Positions 9,237-19,327 of a stretch of 47,069 nucleotides of DNA are shown here, piece after piece. The notes beneath the pieces were generated by a model. It did no database searches. It saw only the letters and a list, made by a program, of their open reading frames with translations, and was not told where the DNA came from. The position numbers and the translations under genes are program-made. This DNA is from Chloroflexota bacterium (GTDB lineage: Bacteria > Chloroflexota > Chloroflexia > Chloroflexales > Roseiflexaceae), in assembly GCA_016875555.1 (NCBI GenBank), contig VGPG01000003.1, forward strand, positions 1-47,069, written 5' to 3'. Position 1 is the stretch's first letter. Each line of letters starts with the position of its first letter.

Positions 9237-10051
9237 CGTTGCCCTCCTACCATATTCAACCGTTGTAATAAATCGTCAGCGACACGTTGATATGCCAGCG
9301 TTGCACGCCCCTCTGGATCGTATTCATAGAGGAGTTGTCCGTAACTCGGTGCCTCACTGGCTCGGACACTACGTGGAATCGGTACATTGCAGATGTGAAC
9401 AGGGAAAAACTTGCGAACTTCGTCGACTACCTGCTGTGCTAGGTTGGTGCGGCCATCGTACATGGTCATGACAACACCCAAAATTGATAGACGCGGATTG
9501 AGACTACCGTGCACTCGATCAATGATGTTCTTGAGCTGAGCTAACCCTTCAAGTGCTAGGTATTCACATTGCAACGGGATACATACGGTGTTGGCAGCTG
9601 CTAATGCATTAATTGACAAGAATCCTAACGCAGGTGGGCAATCAAGCATGATGATGTCGTAGTAATGACGAATCGGTTCGATCATTGAAGCAATGCGGAA
9701 ATCACGTTGTTCAACATTCACGAGCTCAACTTGTACTCCCGACAAGCGTTCACTCGCTGCAATAATGTCGAGATTTGGTCGACGCGTGGGTTGAATAGTC
9801 TGATGTACTGGGGTTATGCCCATCATCATTTCGTAGGTGCTGTGCTCGAGATTTCGCTTGGAAATCCCCAGACTGGTAGAAGCGTTCCCTTGAGGATCGC
9901 AATCAATCAATAAAACACGCAGGTTTCGTCGTGCAAATTCACCACTTATATTCACTGCTGTCGTCGTCTTGCCGACACCACCCTTTTGATTGATACACGC
10001 GATGACAATGCCTCTACGCTGGGCGGTAAGTGGTTGGTGTAATACTGTCAC
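9233..10051 (-). CDS. parA: Chromosome partitioning ATPase ParA
   Basis: The 272-residue protein is a deviant-Walker ParA/Soj ATPase. KGGVGKT lies at about residues 23-29, with IMLDCPPALG as the Walker B region. ParA binds the nucleoid non-specifically in its ATP form and moves ParB-parS complexes during chromosome segregation. It starts with a GTG at 10051, preceded by GGAG seven bases away. It overlaps parB by 4 nt. The ~375 bp upstream region holds a dyad and three parS sites, so ParA-ParB binding there may also affect its own transcription. Confidence 0.96.
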   Translation of the reverse strand: MTVLHQPLTAQRRGIVIACINQKGGVGKTTTAVNISGEFARRNLRVLLIDCDPQGNASTSLGISKRNLEHSTYEMMMGITPVHQTIQPTRRPNLDIIAASERLSGVQVELVNVEQRDFRIASMIEPIRHYYDIIMLDCPPALGFLSINALAAANTVCIPLQCEYLALEGLAQLKNIIDRVHGSLNPRLSILGVVMTMYDGRTNLAQQVVDEVRKFFPVHICNVPIPRSVRASEAPSYGQLLYEYDPEGRATLAYQRVADDLLQRLNMVGGQR

Positions 10052-10076
10052 AACTCAACTCCTATGTATTACCGAA

Positions 10077-10093
10077 TGATGCACGGTGCATCA
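10077..10093. promoter_or_regulatory. Perfect dyad in the parA leader
   Basis: TGATGCAC and GTGCATCA face each other around one central G. The dyad is about 26 bp upstream of the parA GTG. It differs from the parS sequence. It has the symmetry of an operator or a small RNA hairpin; no regulator can be named. Confidence 0.4.
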
Positions 10094-10230
10094 GTTGTCT
10101 CGTAATAATTACCGTCAAACATACTCAAAAAGGTACGTGGGAAGAAAATCTTTTCGGCATATGCATGTACCTAACGAATTGTACTATATTTCTTTCGTGA
10201 TTTGATTACACCTACGTATCACTCTGGTAG

Positions 10231-10246
10231 TGTTTCACGTGAAACA
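10231..10246. promoter_or_regulatory. parS site 1
   Basis: TGTTTCACGTGAAACA is an exact match to the widely conserved 16-bp parS palindrome bound by chromosomal ParB. It lies 180 bp upstream of parA. Confidence 0.95.
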
Positions 10247-10272
10247 ATTCGCTCTGTTTTTTCGTTTCGCAC

Positions 10273-10288
10273 TGTTTCACGTGAAACA
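10273..10288. promoter_or_regulatory. parS site 2
   Basis: An exact TGTTTCACGTGAAACA, 42 bp from site 1. Here the symmetry extends two bases each side (AC...GT, 10271-10290). Confidence 0.95.
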
Positions 10289-10316
10289 GTTTAACTCATG
10301 AATGAGCGACGCAACA

Positions 10317-10332
10317 TGTTTCACGTGAAACA
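10317..10332. promoter_or_regulatory. parS site 3
   Basis: An exact TGTTTCACGTGAAACA, 44 bp from site 2, with one more symmetric base on each side. It is about 95 bp before the lutA start. The rest of the 10052-10427 intergenic stretch holds no gene; the part near lutA has a possible -10 TAGAAT (10391-10396) without a clear -35. Confidence 0.95.
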
Positions 10333-10427
10333 TATGGTAGATCAACGCGATCGATACGTGAGTAACGCACGAGGCATGATAACAATCGTGTAGAATACAC
10401 AGAGAACCAGCAGAAGAGAGAATGCAT

Positions 10428-11159
10428 ATGAACGTAGCGTTGTTCATCACTTGTTTCAATGACACGTTATTTCCAAACACAGGAAAAGCGGTAGTGGAAA
10501 TTCTCGAGCGCGTAGGTCAGCAGGTGGTTTTTCCGGAGGAGCAAACCTGTTGTGGCCAGATGCACTTTAATACAGGATATCAGCAGGCGGCTATGCCATT
10601 GATTCGACGGTTTGTCGACATATTCACGCCATATGATGCGATTGTGTCGCCGTCCGCGTCATGTGTGGGCATGGTGCGCGAGATGTATCGCTACGCAGCA
10701 GAGGTACAACAAGATACGCAATTAGCAGAGCGTGTGGCGCAACTAGCAGATCGGGTATACGAGTTTTCGGAATTTTTGGTACATAAGTTGGCGATAACCG
10801 ATGTGGGTGCGTATTATCCGCATCGGGTGACATATCATCCAACTTGTCATTCGCTCCGTGGGATTCGTGTGGGTGATGCACCAGAGCGACTATTACGTGC
10901 GGTCAGAGGAATCGACTATGTACCACTTGTTGGTGCGGCAGAATGCTGTGGTTTTGGTGGGACATTCGCAGTGAAGAACGCAGACACATCAATGGCAATG
11001 TTAAGCGACAAGATTCGACACATCCTCGATACACGAGCGGAGGTGTGTGTTGCTGCAGACAACTCATGCTTAATGCACATCGGTGGTGCATTACATCGAC
11101 AGAGAAGTGGTGTGCAAATTGCTCATTTAGCTGAGATACTCGTGGCACAGGAGGGATAA
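10428..11159 (+). CDS. lutA: Lactate utilisation protein LutA (CCG-domain Fe-S protein)
   Basis: The ~243-residue protein has two cysteine-rich CCG domains: QTCCGQMHFNTGY in the first half and CHSLRGI with AAECCGFGGTFAVK in the second. LutA is one subunit of the LutABC complex that oxidises L-lactate to pyruvate in many bacteria without a classical lactate dehydrogenase; the CCG domains bind iron-sulfur clusters. An ATG at 10422 exists, but the ATG at 10428 is spaced seven bases from GAGAG and gives the family N-terminus MNVALFITCFND. The stop abuts lutB (TAAATG). No lactate permease or regulator gene is adjacent. Confidence 0.93.
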   Translation: MNVALFITCFNDTLFPNTGKAVVEILERVGQQVVFPEEQTCCGQMHFNTGYQQAAMPLIRRFVDIFTPYDAIVSPSASCVGMVREMYRYAAEVQQDTQLAERVAQLADRVYEFSEFLVHKLAITDVGAYYPHRVTYHPTCHSLRGIRVGDAPERLLRAVRGIDYVPLVGAAECCGFGGTFAVKNADTSMAMLSDKIRHILDTRAEVCVAADNSCLMHIGGALHRQRSGVQIAHLAEILVAQEG

Positions 11160-12602
11160 ATGAAACCAGATTCAGTCATCATTGAGCTTTCGCCGCGATT
11201 TGAGGTGGGCGCCAAGAAGGCGCTTCAAAATACACAGCTTCGTCGAAACATGGGTAAGGCCACGCAGACGATTCGTGCCAAACGATCTGCGGTGGTGGAT
11301 GAGAAGTCTGACTGGCAGGCATTGCGAGAAGCTGGGTGGCAGATCAAAGCTGATGTGATGGCACAGCTAGATACGTATTTGGTGCAACTCGAGGCCGCGG
11401 TGACTGCGGCTGGAGGAGTAGTTCACTGGGCTCGCGATGCACGCGAGGCGAACCACATTGTCACGGAGTTGATTCGGCAGACCGGTACGAACGAGATAAT
11501 CAAAGTTAAATCGTTGACTACGGATGAAATCCGATTGAATGAGCATCTTGAAGAGGCAGGGATTCAGGCCATCGAAACAGACTTAGCCGAATTGATTATT
11601 CAACTAGCCAACGAAAAATCCTCGCACATATTGGTGCCAGCGATTCATAAAAATCGTTCAGAGATTCGTGCGCTGTTTCAAAAAGCCATGAACCTCCCTG
11701 ATCTAACCGATGAACCCAAGGCGTTAGCCGCAGCCGCACGTCAATATCTACGTGAAAAGTTCATGTCAGTCAAAGTTGCCACGAGTGGAGCAAACTTTGC
11801 GATTGCCGAAACAGGCAGTGTATGTGTGGTTGAATCTGAGGGAAATGGTCGCATGTGTTTGACCATGCCAGATGTCTTGATTACGGTGATGGGTATCGAA
11901 AAGATTCTGCCGAAATGGCAGGACTTAGGCGTATTTATGCAGTTATTACCTCGATCATCGACTGGTGAACGAATGAATCCGTACACATCAATATGGACGG
12001 GTGTCACGCCAGGAGATGGTCCACAGCAATTCCATCTGGTGTTGTTAGATAATGGGCGCACATCAGTCCTAGCAGATGCGGTTGGACGGCAGACGCTACA
12101 TTGTATTCGATGTAGTGCCTGTATCAACATCTGTCCAGTCTATGAGCGCACCGGCGGGCATGCCTATGGATCGGTCTATCCAGGGCCAATTGGTGCAATC
12201 TTAACGCCACAACTGGTCGGCACTGCACATGCATCATCGTTGCCATATGCGTCGTCGTTGTGCGGTGCATGCTACGATGTATGCCCTGTCAAAATCAATA
12301 TTCCTGAAGTCTTGGTGCATCTGCGTGGACAAGTGGTGGCCGAGAAGCAAAAGACACTCGCCGGTGCACTTGATGTTGAAGCGTGGGGAATGCAGGGACT
12401 CGCGACGGTTTTTGCGAATCGTCGTGCATATGAAGCTGCACAATCGGCAGGACGTCTTGCACAATGGCCATTCGTCAACGATGGGTATATTGATCAAGGT
12501 CCAGGGCCGTTAGCGGCGTGGACGGCGATGCGCGATCTAGGGGCAATTCCGCAGCAGTCATTCCGCAGTTGGTGGCGAGAAAGGCAGAAGCATGAGCAGT
12601 AG
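11160..12602 (+). CDS. lutB: Lactate utilisation protein LutB (Fe-S oxidoreductase)
   Basis: The 480-residue protein matches the usual LutB length. The N-terminal LUD domain is followed by a ferredoxin-like region: C315xxC318xxC321xxxC325 (CIRCSACINICPVY) and C368xxC371xxxC375 (CGACYDVCPVKI), which would hold 4Fe-4S clusters. A C-terminal helical segment with LAQWPF and a PLAAWTAMRDL region completes the family pattern. It passes electrons from lactate oxidation, probably to the quinone pool or another acceptor. It begins at once after lutA and overlaps lutC by 11 bp, so the three are one translational unit. Confidence 0.94.
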   Translation: MKPDSVIIELSPRFEVGAKKALQNTQLRRNMGKATQTIRAKRSAVVDEKSDWQALREAGWQIKADVMAQLDTYLVQLEAAVTAAGGVVHWARDAREANHIVTELIRQTGTNEIIKVKSLTTDEIRLNEHLEEAGIQAIETDLAELIIQLANEKSSHILVPAIHKNRSEIRALFQKAMNLPDLTDEPKALAAAARQYLREKFMSVKVATSGANFAIAETGSVCVVESEGNGRMCLTMPDVLITVMGIEKILPKWQDLGVFMQLLPRSSTGERMNPYTSIWTGVTPGDGPQQFHLVLLDNGRTSVLADAVGRQTLHCIRCSACINICPVYERTGGHAYGSVYPGPIGAILTPQLVGTAHASSLPYASSLCGACYDVCPVKINIPEVLVHLRGQVVAEKQKTLAGALDVEAWGMQGLATVFANRRAYEAAQSAGRLAQWPFVNDGYIDQGPGPLAAWTAMRDLGAIPQQSFRSWWRERQKHEQ

Positions 12603-13239
12603 TCGTGATGCAATGCTCCACCGCATTCGTCATGCGGTGGCAAACGGGGTGCGTCAATCGCAGCATCCAACAGAATCTGCGGCGTATGAGGTACATGATC
12701 AGTTGGATGCACCGCAGCGGATTGCACAGTTTGCCCATCGGGTCGAAGAGTACAAAGCGTGGGTGGGTGAATGTGATACGTCGGCCGTAGCGCGCATGAT
12801 TGCGCAGCGATTGGCTGTTCATGGACATCGCACGCTGGTACTGCCACACGATTTTGTGCAGATGTGGCGACCAGAAGGGTATGAACTCATAGAGGATGAT
12901 CATCTACCTGCAGCGCACATTGCGGCGAGCGATGGCGTCATCAGTACATGTGCATTAGGGATTGCACAGACAGGCACGATTGTCCTTGATGGTGGAGTGG
13001 GGCAAGGTCGTCGCATGCTCACACTTCTGCCGGATTATCATTGTTGTGTTGTGCCTGCATCGTTGGTCGTTGGCACCGTGCCTGAGGCATTTGCACGTCT
13101 CGAATCGGTAATTGGTGATCGACGTGCGCCGATGACATTTATCTCGGGGCCTTCAGCTACCTCAGATATCGAACTTAATCGTGTAGAAGGGGTGCATGGG
13201 CCACGCACCTTAGAGGTGATTATTGTACGTGATGCCTAA
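12592..13239 (+). CDS. lutC: Lactate utilisation protein LutC
   Basis: The 215-residue LUD-domain protein is the third LutABC subunit. The region ALGIAQTGTIVLDGG followed by RRMLTLLPDYHCCVV, and the closing FISGPSATSDIELNRVEGVHGP, are typical of LutC. It has no iron-sulfur cysteines. It overlaps lutB by 11 bp and is followed by a strong terminator, which closes the operon. Confidence 0.92.
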   Translation: MSSSRDAMLHRIRHAVANGVRQSQHPTESAAYEVHDQLDAPQRIAQFAHRVEEYKAWVGECDTSAVARMIAQRLAVHGHRTLVLPHDFVQMWRPEGYELIEDDHLPAAHIAASDGVISTCALGIAQTGTIVLDGGVGQGRRMLTLLPDYHCCVVPASLVVGTVPEAFARLESVIGDRRAPMTFISGPSATSDIELNRVEGVHGPRTLEVIIVRDA

Positions 13240-13262
13240 AGAGGCTAACGTATGGGTGAATC

Positions 13263-13292
13263 AGGTGGGACCGTAAACACGGTCCCACCTTT
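13263..13292. terminator. Terminator after lutABC (possibly bidirectional)
   Basis: AGGTGGGACCGT (13263-13274) pairs with ACGGTCCCACCT (13279-13290) over a 4-nt loop, and a short T run follows. It lies between the converging lutC and cupredoxin genes. Confidence 0.85.
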
Positions 13293-13361
13293 GTCGGTGA
13301 CTGCACGGTGGGCCTGGTCGTATGAGTGAATCATCACGAGTCACACGGCGCACCACTGGCG

Positions 13362-13841
13362 TCATGGTGTGGCAGTCACCTCGATGATGATGGTCATTTC
13401 GTGATGTTTGGGGCCGCAGTATTCGCTACACACGGTGATGAAATTACCAGGAGTCGAGAATTGGTAGATGTTGCGTGAGATGCGGCCAGGAATGGCCGTT
13501 TGTTGCGGATAACCAGGCAGTTGGAGGGTGTGAACGACATCCATGCTCGTGGCAACAATGTGTAGAGTGCTCCCCGTGGGGATTTGAATGCGTGCTGGCG
13601 TGTCGCGCGGTTGACCGATGTCGTATACCCACTGCTTGGCAACCACGCGGAGCAGGTACGTGCCATCAGCCTGTTGGTGTAGACCAAGATCACGAAATTC
13701 ACTGAGATTGAGGCGCATCGGGTCAACAACATCACCAGGTGGTGGAGTTCGTACAACTTGGATAGCCCAAAACGCCCCCAGGAGTGTTAGGAAGAATCCG
13801 AACACGAGGCTGAGGGCGATCTGTGGTGGCGACAGTTTCAT
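13362..13841 (-). CDS. Cytochrome c oxidase subunit II-like protein with complete CuA site
   Basis: The 159-residue protein has one N-terminal membrane helix (about residues 8-30) and an outer cupredoxin domain. All CuA ligands are present: H104, then C138, E140, C142, H146 and M149 in CSEYCGPKHHEM. This would be the electron entry site from a cytochrome c or copper protein. The single helix and short length resemble ba3-type subunit II more than the two-helix aa3 type. No subunit I, III or cytochrome gene is next to it; instead it is the third gene after valS and an epimerase, 6 nt from the latter. It could serve an oxidase encoded elsewhere or a nitrous-oxide/nitric-oxide type reductase. 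Confidence 0.85.
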   Translation of the reverse strand: MKLSPPQIALSLVFGFFLTLLGAFWAIQVVRTPPPGDVVDPMRLNLSEFRDLGLHQQADGTYLLRVVAKQWVYDIGQPRDTPARIQIPTGSTLHIVATSMDVVHTLQLPGYPQQTAIPGRISRNIYQFSTPGNFITVCSEYCGPKHHEMTIIIEVTATP

Positions 13842-13847
13842 AGCATC

Positions 13848-14891
13848 CTAGAAAAAACGTTTCGCAATACCCAAAATACCTTGCTTCCATGGCACACGAT
13901 GTGACACACCGCTGGCATTGGCAAATGCATTGAGATTGGCTACATACCAGTGGTAATTCCGAATGAGTGCCTGTTTATTCGAGAATTGCGGTTTGTACCC
14001 CAACTTCTGCTCAGCTTTTTCGATGGAGACAAACGAGTCAGTCACAGCGGTTTCGTAGACCCATTTATAGAGTGGCGACAGTTTGAGCGCTTCAAGGAAG
14101 CGTAGCGTCCAAATCACCGGTGCGGCTGGGAGCGGCACAATCTTTTTACCGAATCCAGCCACATCAAGTACGGCTTGGTAGTCTTCGCGCATGGTGGTGA
14201 ATTCTTTGGCACCAATATTGAATGTGTCATTGACCGTGGTGTCATCGAGTGTGGCACACAAGTAGATTGCTTGACACAAATCTTCGACGTCCAAAAACTG
14301 GTAGCGATTGTTGCCACTGCCAATCATGGGGAACCCGTGTCCGTCTTTGGCCCAGTCATACAACAAGGCAAACACACCGAGTCGCTCAGGACCGACGAAC
14401 GATTTGGGGCGAAGAATGGGGACAATCATGCCGTGTTGACGGTAGGATTCACAAATTCGTTCTGCGGCAACCTTTGCTTCGCCATAGGGTCCTACACCAA
14501 CCAACTGGTCATCTTCGAAGAGCGGATGGTGATCAGGAATGCCGTAAACTGCGGTGGATGAAATGTGGATGACGCGTGTGATGCCGCGGCGCTTGGCGGC
14601 TTCAAGCACATTGCGCGTGCCATCAAGATCTGTAGTGCGAATGTCATCAGGGCTGTAGAGTGGTAATGCGGCAGCGGTGTGTACGACCAAATCGCATCCA
14701 TCCATGGCACGATATAGTGCATCGACATCACGAATATCGCCGGTCACCTCATGGATCTGGTTCCGTTCTGGGTAGTCAAACGACGCAATATCATACGAGA
14801 CAACGTGGTGCCCTCGTGTCAAGAGATAGCGCGTCAGATTGATGCCCAAAAACCCCGCTCCGCCTGTGATAAATACTCGTTGTGATAGCAT
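13848..14891 (-). CDS. NAD-dependent epimerase/dehydratase (extended SDR)
   Basis: The ~347-residue protein is an extended short-chain dehydrogenase. The Rossmann motif is FITGGAGFLGINL near the N-terminus, with the catalytic ISSTAVYG and YGEAK (YxxxK) further on. Sequence style is close to the nucleoside-diphosphate-sugar epimerase and 3-beta-hydroxysteroid dehydrogenase-like groups. The ORF can be read up to 14954, but the upstream part lies in the palindrome region; ATG 14891 has AGGAGA just before it and gives the proper Rossmann start MLSQRVFITGG. It lies between valS and the CuA subunit. Substrate not determined; sugar nucleotide or lipid-linked sugar are options. Confidence 0.85.
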   Translation of the reverse strand: MLSQRVFITGGAGFLGINLTRYLLTRGHHVVSYDIASFDYPERNQIHEVTGDIRDVDALYRAMDGCDLVVHTAAALPLYSPDDIRTTDLDGTRNVLEAAKRRGITRVIHISSTAVYGIPDHHPLFEDDQLVGVGPYGEAKVAAERICESYRQHGMIVPILRPKSFVGPERLGVFALLYDWAKDGHGFPMIGSGNNRYQFLDVEDLCQAIYLCATLDDTTVNDTFNIGAKEFTTMREDYQAVLDVAGFGKKIVPLPAAPVIWTLRFLEALKLSPLYKWVYETAVTDSFVSIEKAEQKLGYKPQFSNKQALIRNYHWYVANLNAFANASGVSHRVPWKQGILGIAKRFF

Positions 14892-14943
14892 ACATCTCCT
14901 CAGTTGTACACCATATGGGTCATGATGGTGTGTTTGTATGCAT

Positions 14944-14965
14944 TTTATCCACATATGTGGATAAA
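14944..14965. promoter_or_regulatory. 22-bp palindrome of two inverted consensus DnaA boxes
   Basis: TTATCCACA (14945-14953) and TGTGGATAA (14956-14964) are both perfect consensus DnaA boxes, facing each other across 2 bp. One more T-A pair extends the symmetry to 14944-14965. It lies directly after the valS stop and about 50 bp upstream of the epimerase start. It is AT-rich without a T run after a GC stem, so it does not look like an ordinary terminator. DnaA binding is inferred from the box sequence only. Confidence 0.6.
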
Positions 14966-17695
<2,730 letters not shown>

Positions 17696-17728
17696 GAATC
17701 ACCTATGTGCATATAGTTCATTATTGTC

Positions 17729-17734
17729 ATTATA
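17729..17734 (-). promoter_or_regulatory. Probable -10 element of valS
   Basis: On the - strand the sequence reads TATAAT, 34 bp upstream of the valS ATG. No good -35 is seen at 16-18 bp, so the assignment is tentative. Confidence 0.4.
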
Positions 17735-17789
17735 TGTGAAATATGCAACAGAGTGCATGCAACTTCACGCCGACCTGCAGATGCGCAAT

Positions 17790-18845
17790 CTACAGCGTTT
17801 GGGAGAGGGTTGTTACCACGAGTCCTTGGGCGGCAAAGGCATCAAGAATACGCGGGAATGCCTCTGCCGTAGTGGCGTTTCCACAGTGTGCGAGCAAGAT
17901 GGCACCATTGCGCTTGTCAGGAGCAAGTGTATTTGTTAGGCGATCCACCAAAAAATCGGCACTTTTTGGGTCACCGACCGAGTCGAGACTGTCGAGCGTC
18001 CAAAAAATCGGCAAGTAACCGTTGGCGATGACGACGCGCAACACCCGTTCGTCGTATGCACCATAGGGTGGGCGAAAGTAAGGAGCTGGGCGAGTGCCCG
18101 TGACGGCATAGAGTCGGTCGGACATGGTCTGAAGCTCGAGGAGCATGCCACTTTCGTCAAGTCCGCGAAAGTCTGGATGGCTAGTGGAATGATTCCCCAC
18201 CTCATGACCATCTGCCACAATACGTTTGGTCAATTCGGGATTACGCTCAATCCAATCACCCGTCAAAAAGAAGGTAATCTGAATATTGCGCTCAGCCAGC
18301 ACATCGAGCATAGCACCGGTCGGCGCACTATCAGCGCCTGCGTCCAGTGTGAGCGCCACTGCCGGTCTGTTTGCCCCACGTTGCACGATGACGGGTTGGC
18401 TTTCGAGTGTGCTGGCGGCTGGATTTGTCTGGGGGATGATGAGGGGACGCTGCGGATAAATGTCACTGTTGAGTCGATTGTATTCACGAATGAGTTGCGG
18501 AATAGATCCTGACGCCTGTGCAATCTGGTCAAGCGTATCACCTTCTTTGACGCGGTACGCCAGATACCCTTGTGCCTGCGGGAGCGGGGTGCTCGTGACG
18601 GTTGGAATGAGCGTCTGTGTTGGCAACGGTGTCTGTGTGGCAGGAACGGGAGCTGGTGTGTCGTTGGTGGCGAGGGCCGCAGTTACGCGCAGATTTGAGG
18701 CGGTTGGCTGTAGGACCGGCGCATTCGTGGCTGATGGTGTAATCGGGCTCTCATGTTGCGTAAGCCGCCAGACGCGTTCGCTGGCGGCAATCACCACAAC
18801 CAGAGTGAGGCTGACCAAAATGATGAACGGCCATGAGAATTTCAT
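17790..18845 (-). CDS. LysM-polysaccharide deacetylase (NodB family), membrane-anchored
   Basis: The 351-residue protein has an N-terminal signal anchor (residues 7-21), a Thr/Pro linker, a LysM domain (about 95-138; YRVKEGDTLDQIAQ) and a NodB deacetylase domain (about 162-345). The metal-binding histidines are H219 and H223 in NHSTSHPD. The first NodB motif reads TLDAGAD and not TFDDG: the catalytic D168 is kept, while the usual second Asp is Ala, a variant also found in related bacterial deacetylases. It probably removes acetyl groups from peptidoglycan or another glycan outside the membrane. Its ATG overlaps the upstream gene by 4 nt, so translation is coupled. Confidence 0.88.
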   Translation of the reverse strand: MKFSWPFIILVSLTLVVVIAASERVWRLTQHESPITPSATNAPVLQPTASNLRVTAALATNDTPAPVPATQTPLPTQTLIPTVTSTPLPQAQGYLAYRVKEGDTLDQIAQASGSIPQLIREYNRLNSDIYPQRPLIIPQTNPAASTLESQPVIVQRGANRPAVALTLDAGADSAPTGAMLDVLAERNIQITFFLTGDWIERNPELTKRIVADGHEVGNHSTSHPDFRGLDESGMLLELQTMSDRLYAVTGTRPAPYFRPPYGAYDERVLRVVIANGYLPIFWTLDSLDSVGDPKSADFLVDRLTNTLAPDKRNGAILLAHCGNATTAEAFPRILDAFAAQGLVVTTLSQTL

Positions 18846-19327
18846 GTCCGATCCTTGAGGCGTTGGTTGAGCGCACTCATGAATTGGGTGTGGTGATCGG
18901 CCGATTGAAATGCCCGCCGCGGAATGGAGATATATGACCAGTTGCCGTAGACGAGTAAGTAGTACTGTCGATTCTCGACGACACTGCGAAACTGCGTAAA
19001 CGCGAACGTGCGCGATGCATCACCCGATTGGACATGCACTCCGTGATCATCAATGGTAATCGCAGTGACCTTGTCGGGCTGGCTGAGAGCAGTGACCGTC
19101 ATCAAAATTAACGGGACGGGGTCAATCGCCAACAAAATCCCGATGGTGATGAGTAAGAGCTGATTCAGCGTGAATCCCAGCGTAAACCCTTGATAACTGG
19201 CCACCGCAATTAACACTAGCGCCACCACTTGATAGATGCGGTGCTTCGTGGTGCCAGATTGATAGAGCTGAGCAGCGGCCAAAACGTCACGGAGATTACG
19301 TTGAAAGCGTACTGATGGAGCGGTCAT
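18842..19327 (-). CDS. YcxB-like small membrane protein
   Basis: The 161-residue protein has two hydrophobic segments (about residues 30-70), then a soluble C-terminal half of alternating beta-type sequence: ITIDDHGVHVQSG, FAFTQFRSVVENRQYYLLVYG and ISIPRRAFQS. This layout fits the YcxB-like domain family, whose role is unknown. Start and stop overlap both neighbours by 4 nt (ATGA at each junction), so it is made together with a LysM membrane protein and a LysM-NodB deacetylase. A role in envelope maintenance is only suggested by these partners. Confidence 0.6.
   Translation of the reverse strand: MTAPSVRFQRNLRDVLAAAQLYQSGTTKHRIYQVVALVLIAVASYQGFTLGFTLNQLLLITIGILLAIDPVPLILMTVTALSQPDKVTAITIDDHGVHVQSGDASRTFAFTQFRSVVENRQYYLLVYGNWSYISIPRRAFQSADHHTQFMSALNQRLKDRT

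Noticed and set aside
14944-14965. Reading the DnaA-box palindrome as an ordinary valS terminator
   Set aside because: The stem is AT-rich, the loop would be minimal, and no T run follows, so it does not meet the usual intrinsic terminator pattern.
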